41,266 nucleotides of DNA from Methylobacter sp. BlB1 (GTDB taxonomy: Bacteria; Pseudomonadota; Gammaproteobacteria; Methylococcales; Methylomonadaceae), in the NCBI RefSeq assembly GCF_015476545.1, contig NZ_JADMKV010000041.1, positions 1 to 41,266 of the forward strand. Direction: 5' to 3'. Under the pieces are notes generated by a model that saw only the letters and a list, made by a program, of their open reading frames with translations, ran no database searches and was not told the origin of the DNA. Positions 8,236-15,244 of the stretch are shown here, in pieces. Each line of letters opens with the position of its first letter. Positions within the stretch are counted from its first letter, which is position 1. Both the position numbers and the translations under genes were made by a program.

Positions 8236-9277
8236 AAAATCACCCAAAATTGACATCCGCACGTCGCCTTACATCCGGCGCGCGCCTACCGTCCCTGAAA
8301 TCATGCGTCATGTGGTTTATGCCTTGCTGCCGATCTGCGCCTATTCGGTTTACCAGTTCGGCATCAGCGCCTTGACCTCGATGATCGTGACAACCGCGGC
8401 CGCTGTCGGGGCCGAGCACTTTTTCTGCCGCATGGCCGAGAAGCGCTCGACCATCGGCGACTTCAGCGCCGTCATCACAGGCTTGCTGCTGGCTTTGACA
8501 TTGCCTCCGGGCTTTCCGTTATGGATGGGCGCAGTCGGCGGTTTCATCTCAATCGCGCTCGGCAAAGCCCTGTTCGGTGGGCTGGGATTCAACGTCTTCA
8601 ATCCGGCCCTGGTCGGGCGGGCATTCGTCCAGGCCGCGTTTCCGGTCGCGATTACGACCTGGACGCCGGCTTTTGCCCTGAACCGTTTCAGCGAATTCAT
8701 TCCATCCACGCTGGCCTTCCCGTTCATGACCGCTGACCCTACGGCCGAATGGACGCTGAATACTGCCATTGACGGCTTCACCGGCGCGACACCCTTGGCG
8801 CTAATGAAATTTCAAGGCGTCATGACCGATGCGAAGGACTTGTTTCTGGGCACGGTCGCAGGCTCGGCCGGCGAGCCTTCGTCCTTGCTGATTCTGCTTT
8901 GCGGCGCTTATCTGGTGTACAAGAAAATGCTCGACTGGCGCATTACCGCTGCCGTCATTTTCGGCACATTCATAACGGCTGGATTTTTTCATCTGATGAA
9001 TCCGTCTCAATATCCAAGCGCCAGCTTCATGATATTCTCGGGAGGCTTGATGTTTGCGGCCGTTTTTATGACCACCGACATGGTGTCATCGCCGGTCACG
9101 CCGCTGGGCATTTTCATTATCGGTTTTTTGGTCGGTTTCATGACGGTCATCATCCGCCTGTTCGGCGCCTTGACCGAAGCGGTCATGTATGCCATTTTGT
9201 TTGGCAACGCCGCAACACCTATTATTGAATCTTTCACTCAGCCGCGTATTTTCGGTGCCCGCAGAGATAAGGACTAA
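8228..9277 (+). CDS. rnfD: Rnf complex subunit D, flavinylated membrane subunit
   Basis: RnfD is a polytopic membrane subunit homologous to NqrB that carries covalently bound FMN and helps couple electron flow to ion transport. The 349-residue sequence has about nine hydrophobic segments, the N-terminal SPYIRRAPTVPEIMRHVVYAL typical of RnfD, and the NVFNPALVGRAF motif. The flavinylation site GFTGATPLA places FMN on Thr188 by analogy with studied RnfD/NqrB proteins. This modification needs ApbE, which is not encoded in the window. The ATG lies within the rnfC end (8-base overlap), and rnfG starts 2 bases after the stop. Confidence 0.95.
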   Translation: MAEKSPKIDIRTSPYIRRAPTVPEIMRHVVYALLPICAYSVYQFGISALTSMIVTTAAAVGAEHFFCRMAEKRSTIGDFSAVITGLLLALTLPPGFPLWMGAVGGFISIALGKALFGGLGFNVFNPALVGRAFVQAAFPVAITTWTPAFALNRFSEFIPSTLAFPFMTADPTAEWTLNTAIDGFTGATPLALMKFQGVMTDAKDLFLGTVAGSAGEPSSLLILLCGAYLVYKKMLDWRITAAVIFGTFITAGFFHLMNPSQYPSASFMIFSGGLMFAAVFMTTDMVSSPVTPLGIFIIGFLVGFMTVIIRLFGALTEAVMYAILFGNAATPIIESFTQPRIFGARRDKD

Positions 9278-9279
9278 GC

Positions 9280-9981
9280 ATGAGCAATCCCGATCCGCAA
9301 ATTCCGCAACTGCCTTCCAGCCTGTCACTGATCCAGAAACTGGGTGCCGTCGCTTTGATATCCGGCCTGCTGGTGGCGATGGTTTATGAATATACAAAAC
9401 CCATGATCGCCGACAATCAACGTGTGGCGCTGGAAGCAGCCTTGTACAATGTATTGCCGGCCAGCGCCAGCTCGCGCCTGACTTTTCGCCTGGAGGATGA
9501 CCAGCTCACGCTGGTTCCGGACGATACGCCCAATGAGGGCGATCTGATTTACGCCGGCTACGACAACGAGCATAAACTGGTCGGCATCGCCTTGACGGCA
9601 GCGGCGCAAGGTTATCAGGATACGGTAAAGATCCTCTATGCCTATGATCCGTACAGCAGTTGCATCAAGGACTTCGTCGTCTTGAAAAGCACCGAAACGC
9701 CGGGCTTTGGCGACAAGATCGCCACCGACGAAAGTTTCCTGAAAAATTTCGAATGCCTGGACGCCAAAGTGAACGAGGATCAATCGGCCCTGGCCCATGC
9801 TATTAAGACGGTACGGCACGGCACCAAGAAGAATCCCTGGGAAATCGACGCGATTGCTGGCGCCACGATCACATCCAATGCCGTCGGGCGCATGCTCGAT
9901 AAAAGCGGGCAGTTCTTCCATCCTGCTATTGCCCAGAATTTAAACCTGCTGGAAAACGCCCAGCGCTCAACCCAACCCTAG
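9280..9981 (+). CDS. rnfG: Rnf complex subunit G, covalent-FMN subunit
   Basis: RnfG is anchored by one N-terminal helix (about residues 22-41) and exposes an FMN-binding domain outside the cytoplasmic membrane. The 233-residue protein carries DAIAGATITS, the FMN attachment motif, with Thr196 as the expected flavinylated residue. A second typical feature is the STETPGFGDKI segment (about residues 136-146). Length matches the usual 200-230. It is tightly packed: 2 bases after rnfD and 11 bases before rnfE, whose ribosome site AGAGGTGATG lies directly after the rnfG stop. Together with RnfD it forms the flavin path of the pump. Confidence 0.95.
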   Translation: MSNPDPQIPQLPSSLSLIQKLGAVALISGLLVAMVYEYTKPMIADNQRVALEAALYNVLPASASSRLTFRLEDDQLTLVPDDTPNEGDLIYAGYDNEHKLVGIALTAAAQGYQDTVKILYAYDPYSSCIKDFVVLKSTETPGFGDKIATDESFLKNFECLDAKVNEDQSALAHAIKTVRHGTKKNPWEIDAIAGATITSNAVGRMLDKSGQFFHPAIAQNLNLLENAQRSTQP

Positions 9982-9992
9982 AGAGGTGATGT

Positions 9993-10670
9993 ATGTCAAC
10001 GCCCGCCCCTAAACAAGAAACGCCGGTGACACTGGAAATATTTACCGCAGGGCTGTGGAAGGAAAACCCGATTTTCGTCATGATGCTGGGGTTGTGCCCT
10101 ACCCTGGCCGTCACCAACTCGCTGGCCAATGCGCTGGCCATGGGCGCGGCCACTATTTTCGTACTGGTCGGTTCCAATGCCCTGGTCTCGGGACTGCGCC
10201 ATTTTATCCCTAAGCAAATCCGCATCACGACTTACATCATTATCATCGCCACATTCGTGACGCTGGTGGATTATCTGATTCAGGCCATCAGCCTGGAGAT
10301 GTACAACGCCTTGGGCGCCTTTATCCAGCTGATCGTCGTGAACTGCCTGATTCTGGGCCGCGCCGAAGCCTATGCATCCAAAAACTCTTTCAACAAATCC
10401 GTCGTCAGCGCTGCCGGCATGGGCGTGGGCTTTACCTTTGCGCTGGCCTGCCTGGGCAGCGTCAGGGAACTGCTGGGCTCCGGCAAACTGCTTGGCTTTC
10501 AAGTGTTCAGCGACAACTTTGAACCCTGGGTTGTCATGATCTTGCCGCCCGGTGGATTCATTGTGTTAGGCAGCTGGCTGATACTGTTCAAATGGATTGA
10601 ACAACGTCAAACGAAAAAAATCATCAGCAGCGATGCCGCCACGCACTGCACAGTCAAGCATAATTCTTGA
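9993..10670 (+). CDS. rnfE: Rnf complex subunit E
   Basis: RnfE is a six-helix membrane protein homologous to NqrD. It pairs with RnfA, and structural work on the NQR/Rnf family places an iron or [2Fe-2S] centre between the two. The 225-residue sequence shows both half-motifs with the ligand cysteines: MLGLCPTLAVT (Cys35) and LIVVNCLILGRAEAYAS (Cys118), in the inverted-topology halves. The N-terminal 12 residues are hydrophilic, and the C-terminal tail (about 205-225) is polar and longer than needed. The start follows a good AGAGGTGATGT ribosome site. A 43-base gap separates it from rnfA. Confidence 0.95.
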   Translation: MSTPAPKQETPVTLEIFTAGLWKENPIFVMMLGLCPTLAVTNSLANALAMGAATIFVLVGSNALVSGLRHFIPKQIRITTYIIIIATFVTLVDYLIQAISLEMYNALGAFIQLIVVNCLILGRAEAYASKNSFNKSVVSAAGMGVGFTFALACLGSVRELLGSGKLLGFQVFSDNFEPWVVMILPPGGFIVLGSWLILFKWIEQRQTKKIISSDAATHCTVKHNS

Positions 10671-10713
10671 TCGGCTTGAAACTTTGGCCTTTTAATTACC
10701 CGAGATACCTGTC

Positions 10714-11307
10714 ATGCAAACCGAAGAATCATTAGGCTACTTATTCCTGAATGCTTTTTTAATCAACAACTTCGTATTGGCGATGTTTTTAGGCCTGTGT
10801 CCTTTCGTAGGCACATCGGCAAGACGTGACACCGCGATCAACATGGGTATAGCGACCACGTTCGTGATGCTGATCAGTTCCATCTGTGCCTATGGCATCA
10901 ATGTCATCCTGGTCAAGTACGGGCTTGAATTCTTACGCCTGATCAGCTATATCGCCATTATCGCGGCCGCGGTACAATTGGTGGAGATGACGCTAAAGAA
11001 ATTCAGCCCGGTATTATCCAGGGCATTGGGCATTTATCTGCCGTTAATCACGACCAACTGCGCGATATTGGGCGTTGCTTTGATCCAGACCGCCAGAGGC
11101 TATGGCTTTCTGCAATCGGTGGCTTTCAGCGCCGGCGCTGGCGCAGGTTTCGCCTTGGCCTTGATTCTAATGGCCGGATTGAGAGAAAAACTGGAACTGG
11201 CCAACATGCCCAGCGTTACCCAGGCGGCCGGTTTGAGCATGATGCTGGCCGGCATTCTGTCCATGACATTCATGGGCTTTGCAGGCTTGGGCGGCAGTGC
11301 AACCTAG
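10714..11307 (+). CDS. rnfA: Rnf complex subunit A
   Basis: RnfA, the NqrE homologue and partner of RnfE, is a 197-residue six-helix membrane protein. The paired motifs LGLCPFVGTS (Cys29) and ITTNCAILGVAL (Cys116) supply the other cysteines of the buried iron centre. Length and the N-terminal NAFLINNFVLAMFLG are typical. It ends the rnfB-[PFOR]-C-D-G-E-A order; in many gammaproteobacteria rnfA comes first. A small gene for an NqrM-like protein follows 20 bases later. The family shows near-universal conservation in these motifs, so the identification is secure. Confidence 0.95.
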   Translation: MQTEESLGYLFLNAFLINNFVLAMFLGLCPFVGTSARRDTAINMGIATTFVMLISSICAYGINVILVKYGLEFLRLISYIAIIAAAVQLVEMTLKKFSPVLSRALGIYLPLITTNCAILGVALIQTARGYGFLQSVAFSAGAGAGFALALILMAGLREKLELANMPSVTQAAGLSMMLAGILSMTFMGFAGLGGSAT

Positions 11308-11327
11308 TCTATCAATAGGATATATCC

Positions 11328-11510
11328 ATGATTAACTTTTTAATTGCGTTCGGCGTTATCTTTTCCTTGATGCTTGGCTGGATTCTGGTTCAACAAGCCG
11401 CCAGAAAAATAGCCGCCAAATACCCTGAATTCGGTCCTGCCAAAGAAGAAGGCTTAGGTTGCGGAAAAAGCTGCGGCTGCCAGGCTAACCATTGCGAAAA
11501 CAAGGAATAG
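11328..11510 (+). CDS. Small NqrM-like (DUF539-type) membrane cysteine protein
   Basis: This 60-residue protein has one N-terminal membrane helix (about residues 3-23), a basic stretch, and a C-terminal cysteine cluster GCGKSCGCQANHCENK (Cys45, 49, 51, 56). The layout, one helix and then four cysteines in about 70 residues, is that of NqrM, the factor needed to mature Na+-NQR, probably by delivering iron to the NqrD/NqrE site. RnfE and RnfA are homologues of NqrD and NqrE, and this gene sits 20 bases after rnfA, so an equivalent role for Rnf is an attractive inference. The ribosome site is weak (AATAGGATATATCC). It is short, so family membership needs a profile search. Confidence 0.7.
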   Translation: MINFLIAFGVIFSLMLGWILVQQAARKIAAKYPEFGPAKEEGLGCGKSCGCQANHCENKE

Positions 11511-11544
11511 GCCCGGCTCTTTGTAGAACCCCGTCCGGTTTGGA

Positions 11545-11739
11545 TCATGCTGACCACTTCTGCCAGGCTGACTGCAAGGCTGCTTCTTTCTGAACCAATC
11601 TTTCCAGTTTGTCCTTAAAATACTTGGAGCTCAAATGCCAGCTGATGCCTAATTTATCAATGACTTCCGTTGCTCGTAGCCGTGCTATATAAGGGTTTTT
11701 CAATATATTTTTGAAATCATTTTGCCAAGCAAATTTCAA
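11545..11739 (-). CDS. Unrecognised short open frame, possibly a gene remnant
   Basis: A 64-codon frame opens with TTG directly after an in-frame TAG, and no ribosome site is visible. The peptide is charged and helical, with PYIARLRATEVIDKLGIS and a following SSKYFKDKLERL that resembles a winged-helix or DNA-binding tail. The composition looks protein-like, but the start is poor. It could be the C-terminal remnant of a longer lost gene. I do not recognise the family. The rest of 11511-11783 holds no convincing gene. Confidence 0.2.
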   Translation of the reverse strand: MKFAWQNDFKNILKNPYIARLRATEVIDKLGISWHLSSKYFKDKLERLVQKEAALQSAWQKWSA

Positions 11740-11756
11740 CTAGCTAATATGCTAGT
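11739..11756 (+). repeat. Palindrome upstream of tatA
   Basis: ACTAGC (11739-11744) and GCTAGT (11751-11756) form a perfect 6-bp inverted repeat around TAATAT, 27 bases before the tatA start. It could be an operator or a leader hairpin; there is no direct functional evidence. Confidence 0.3.
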
Positions 11757-11783
11757 CATTTACACAACTTATTGGAGTTAAAA

Positions 11784-11993
11784 ATGGGTATCAGCGTTAC
11801 TAAACTGTTAATCGTATTAGCCATCATCATCGTTATTTTTGGCACCAAACGTCTGCGTACGCTCGGCACCGATTTAGGAGACGCGATTAAAAACTTTCGT
11901 TCAGCTGTTAAAGAAGGCGAAGAAGGCACAGCGGGCGATGAAGAGAAAGACAGTGCCAATGAAAAACCTTCCCAAAAAAGCGAAGGAAACTAG
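11784..11993 (+). CDS. tatA: Twin-arginine translocase subunit TatA/E
   Basis: TatA forms the size-variable pore of the twin-arginine pathway, which exports folded and often cofactor-containing proteins. The 69-residue protein has the standard plan: a short N-terminal hydrophobic helix (about residues 5-20) ending in the [14 protein letters not shown] hinge, an amphipathic helix (to about 43) and an acidic/polar tail. ATG 11784 follows TTGGAG, a good ribosome site; an upstream in-frame TTG at 11772 overlaps that site and is unlikely. tatB and tatC are not adjacent, so this is an isolated TatA/TatE-type gene. Confidence 0.92.
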   Translation: MGISVTKLLIVLAIIIVIFGTKRLRTLGTDLGDAIKNFRSAVKEGEEGTAGDEEKDSANEKPSQKSEGN

Positions 11994-12256
11994 CCGTGTC
12001 CTATTTGATTACATGTTCTTGACCTTCCCCATTCGATTACAGTAGTTGCCGACATCCAGAAAAATAATACTGACAGGCCGCCTGTACATTAAATCCCTAC
12101 TTTTTTTAATGATAAGCGGTTTTGCAGCTCAGCCATAGTTGTTTATACTTGTCAGTTTATCAATCTACTCCGTCAGGCTGGCTTTTTCGTGCAGAATAAA
12201 AACAATTTGCGCACAACAGCAAACAGCCAGCCCAACCACAATCCTTGAAGCGTTCG

Positions 12257-14911
12257 ATGAGTAAAACAACCGACAACCTCCTGGTCAAAACTATTCTCTG
12301 GTGGGAAGAAAACATCCTTAACAGGCCCTGGTGGCTACTCTTATTTTCCGTGGTCGTCAGTGGTTTCGTTCTCCAATACACGGTGAACAACCTCACAGTC
12401 AATACCAACACGGGCGAGATGCTTTCACCCGATCTGCAGTTCCAGCAGGATCGCAGGCGTCTGGAAAAGGCCTTCCCTCAGGATGCCAACACTATCTTGC
12501 TGATTATTGAGGGCAAAACGCCCGAGCAGACCACTGCCGCAGTCAAGCGCATCAGCGCCGGCCTGCGCCAGCAAAAAGACCAGATCAAATCCGTTTACCT
12601 TCCCGATGAAGGCGAGTTTTTCGACCGCAACGGCCTGCTTTATCTGAGCCTGAAAGAACTGCAGGACCTCTCCACGAAACTCGCCAATGCCCAGCCTTTT
12701 ATGGGCAAGCTGTCGCAGGACAATAGCCTGAACGGATTATTCGAGCTCTTCGGGCAGGCGCTGGATGAGTCCAATGACACCGAACTCGATATGAATGCCG
12801 TCTTCAGCAAGACCAATGAAGCTTTGCAAGCGGCGCAAGATGGCCGTCCCTATCAGTTATCCTGGCAGCAACTGATGATGGATCGAACATCGGGAATAGG
12901 TGTTACCAAACGCTTCATCATCGCTACGCCAATTTTGAATTTTCAGGAGTACCTGCCCGCCGAGAAAAGCCTGACAGCCATCAATCAGGTCATTGCCTCG
13001 TCACTGACTGGCGATACCGCCGATGTCAGCGTCCGCATGACAGGAGAAGTCGTGCTGGAATATGAAGAAATGCAAACGGTTACCGAGGGCACTACCATAG
13101 CAGGCATCGCCTCCATGTTTTTGGTCTGCATCACGCTCTGGATCGCCTATCGTTCCTTCAAACTGATGTTCGCGACTTTTTTCACGCTGACCATGGGTCT
13201 GGTGCTATCCCTGGGCTTCGCTACACTCGCTGTCGGCCACTTGAACATGATTTCGATCGCCTTCGGCGTGCTGTTTATCGGCATGGGCGACGCTTATTCC
13301 TCGCATTTTTGCCTGCGCTACCGAGAACTGAGACAGCGCGGCGAAAATCCGCGTCAGGCCTTGCGCGACACGCTCACATCCACGGGCGGCTCGCTGGCCC
13401 TGTGCACGCTCACGGCGGCGATCGGCCTGTTCGCCTTTATTCCGACCAATTATCTCGGGGTATCGGAACTGGGCATCATTGCCGGCACCAGCCTGGTCAT
13501 AGCGCTTTCAACGACTTTTACCGTCCTGCCGGCGCTGATAAAAATCATGCCACCCAAAGTGCGGAAAATAGAAGAAAGCGACCAGATCTACTCCAAGCTG
13601 ACATCGAACTGGCCTTTGGTCTATGCACGCCCGATCCGCTGGGTTACCTATATTTTAGCCGCGATCTCCGTGGCATTGCTGACGCAAGTCAAAGTGGATT
13701 TCAATCCGATCAATTTGCGCGACCCGAACACCGAGTCGGTCAAAACCTTTAAATACCTGCTGCAATCCGAGGATACTTCACCGATGACGCTAACATCTCT
13801 GGCAAATTCTGAGGCTGAAGCAAAGAACAAGGAAGCGCGCCTGGAAAAACTGAGCACGGTAGACAAGGCTGTGACGCTGTTCGACTTTATCCCCGAAGAT
13901 CAGGACGACAAGCTGACCTTGATAGAAGAACTCGCCTTGATAGTGGGCCCTGTACTCGATAATTTCCCCGAGCCATCCAAAGAAAATGCCCAAATCGAAT
14001 CCCTGCAAAAATTCCAGGCAGTACTCAAAAAACGCCTGGCAACAGACAACAGCAGCGTCATGGCCGAGCTGGACGCTACGCTGGAGCGCTTCCTCGCCAA
14101 ACTGCAATCGGTCGATGCCGAAACACGCCAAGCGATGCTGAACCAGCTTCAGGCCAGCATGCTGAACTCGCTGCCGTCGACAATACAAGTCCTGCAAACC
14201 AGCCTGCAGGCCAGCCCGATCAAGCTTGAAACGCTGCCTAAGGATTTGAGCGAACGCTGGCTCAGCAAAGACGGTATCTACCGAATTCAGGCTTTCCCGA
14301 AAAAAGATCTGAACGACCTGGAAAACATGCGCGAATTTATCCTGGAAGCGCAGCAAGTCGACCCGCATGTCACCGATCTGCCGGTCAGCTATCTTGAATC
14401 CATGAACGAAGTCATCCGTGCATTCCAGCAGGCTTTTGCCGTTGCCTTCGGAGTCATTGCCCTGCTGCTGCTCATTATCATGCGCAATGTCAAGGATACC
14501 TTGCTGGTGCTGCTGCCGCTGCTGCTCGCATCCCTGTTCACGGCGGCCATGACCGTGCTGATCGATATGCCGTTCAATTTCGCCAACATCATTGCCTTGC
14601 CGCTGTTGTTCGGTCTCGGCGTAGACAGCGGCATTCACATGGCGCACCGGCTACACTACCTGCGATCAAACGACGGCAATATGCTCAGCGGCAGCGAGGC
14701 TCAGGGCGTTTTCTTCGGTACCCTGACCACGATATTCAGCTTCGGCAGCTTGGCGTTCACGACCCATCAAGGCACGGCTTCGATGGGCATTCTGCTCGCC
14801 ATGGGCCTGCTCCTGACCCTGGTTTGCGCGCTGGTTGTCCTGCCGGCATTCAGCATGCTCAGATTCAAGCCGCGTCTTTTAAAGAAACGATCCAGTCAAT
14901 CAATTCTTTAA
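12257..14911 (+). CDS. hpnN: RND/MMPL-family exporter, HpnN-like
   Basis: This 884-residue membrane protein has the RND layout: an N-terminal helix (about residues 28-47), a large periplasmic domain, helices 2-6 (about 275-430), a second periplasmic loop rich in helix (about 485-720), and a second helix block (about 725-875). LFIGMGDAYSSHF and GLGVDSGIHMAH are the equivalent transmembrane motifs carrying acidic residues for proton relay. MMPL/HpnN proteins move hopanoids or other lipids to the outer membrane; the FPQDANTILLIIEGKTPE segment fits HpnN. Start ATG 12257 is preferred over the in-frame TTG at 12245. No other hopanoid genes are nearby, so a related lipid exporter is possible. Confidence 0.75.
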   Translation: MSKTTDNLLVKTILWWEENILNRPWWLLLFSVVVSGFVLQYTVNNLTVNTNTGEMLSPDLQFQQDRRRLEKAFPQDANTILLIIEGKTPEQTTAAVKRISAGLRQQKDQIKSVYLPDEGEFFDRNGLLYLSLKELQDLSTKLANAQPFMGKLSQDNSLNGLFELFGQALDESNDTELDMNAVFSKTNEALQAAQDGRPYQLSWQQLMMDRTSGIGVTKRFIIATPILNFQEYLPAEKSLTAINQVIASSLTGDTADVSVRMTGEVVLEYEEMQTVTEGTTIAGIASMFLVCITLWIAYRSFKLMFATFFTLTMGLVLSLGFATLAVGHLNMISIAFGVLFIGMGDAYSSHFCLRYRELRQRGENPRQALRDTLTSTGGSLALCTLTAAIGLFAFIPTNYLGVSELGIIAGTSLVIALSTTFTVLPALIKIMPPKVRKIEESDQIYSKLTSNWPLVYARPIRWVTYILAAISVALLTQVKVDFNPINLRDPNTESVKTFKYLLQSEDTSPMTLTSLANSEAEAKNKEARLEKLSTVDKAVTLFDFIPEDQDDKLTLIEELALIVGPVLDNFPEPSKENAQIESLQKFQAVLKKRLATDNSSVMAELDATLERFLAKLQSVDAETRQAMLNQLQASMLNSLPSTIQVLQTSLQASPIKLETLPKDLSERWLSKDGIYRIQAFPKKDLNDLENMREFILEAQQVDPHVTDLPVSYLESMNEVIRAFQQAFAVAFGVIALLLLIIMRNVKDTLLVLLPLLLASLFTAAMTVLIDMPFNFANIIALPLLFGLGVDSGIHMAHRLHYLRSNDGNMLSGSEAQGVFFGTLTTIFSFGSLAFTTHQGTASMGILLAMGLLLTLVCALVVLPAFSMLRFKPRLLKKRSSQSIL

Positions 14912-15244
14912 CGGCATACTGACTTAACGCCGTTAGTCATGAATGATTGACGGCTTCTGTCTCCCTTCTTGAGATTCTATACACCGATATGGCGGGCTCG
15001 CGACTTTATGCTGAACATTCAGGTTTTATCTCGATTCTACGAACTATAAGTTCGGACAGCAGTGGGAATTTCAATCTCACGCAAGGGCTGAGCCAGATCC
15101 CCCTTTCATGAGCTGATGATTGGAACAATCCGATTTACCCGGGTTTATTCAGGAAATGCGCCAATGCGACGGGATTGATTGAATAGGCTGGACAAGCCGT
15201 TTCTGCCGGCAGCGTTATGCGCACTGCCGGCAGAAACGGCAGGA
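14912..15244. other. Convergent intergenic region between hpnN and nhaD
   Basis: These 333 bases hold no convincing gene. Just after the hpnN stop, TAACGGC (14909-14915) pairs with GCCGTTA (14929-14935), a weak terminator candidate without a U-tract. At the right side is a 17-bp perfect hairpin, annotated separately. Between them, around 15140-15180 on the minus strand, is a frame ending VALAHFLNKPG that resembles the NhaD C-terminus (IAVHFLINADYF), perhaps a decayed duplicate end. Confidence 0.5.
15196..15240 (-). terminator. 17-bp perfect hairpin after nhaD
   Basis: The arms at 15196-15212 and 15224-15240 are perfectly complementary over 17 bases with an 11-base loop. The arm sequence is GCCGTTTCTGCCGGCAG. 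It begins 4 bases after the nhaD stop codon and lies between two convergent genes, which suggests a terminator or 3'-end protector. No U-tract follows on either strand, so termination may be Rho-assisted or the element may act after transcription. Confidence 0.6.

Noticed and set aside
13790-14647. Long open frame opposite hpnN (285 codons, minus strand)
   Set aside because: It lies entirely opposite a well-supported RND gene, its peptide is rich in Gln, His and Arg as expected of an antisense shadow, and no ribosome site or family motif is visible.
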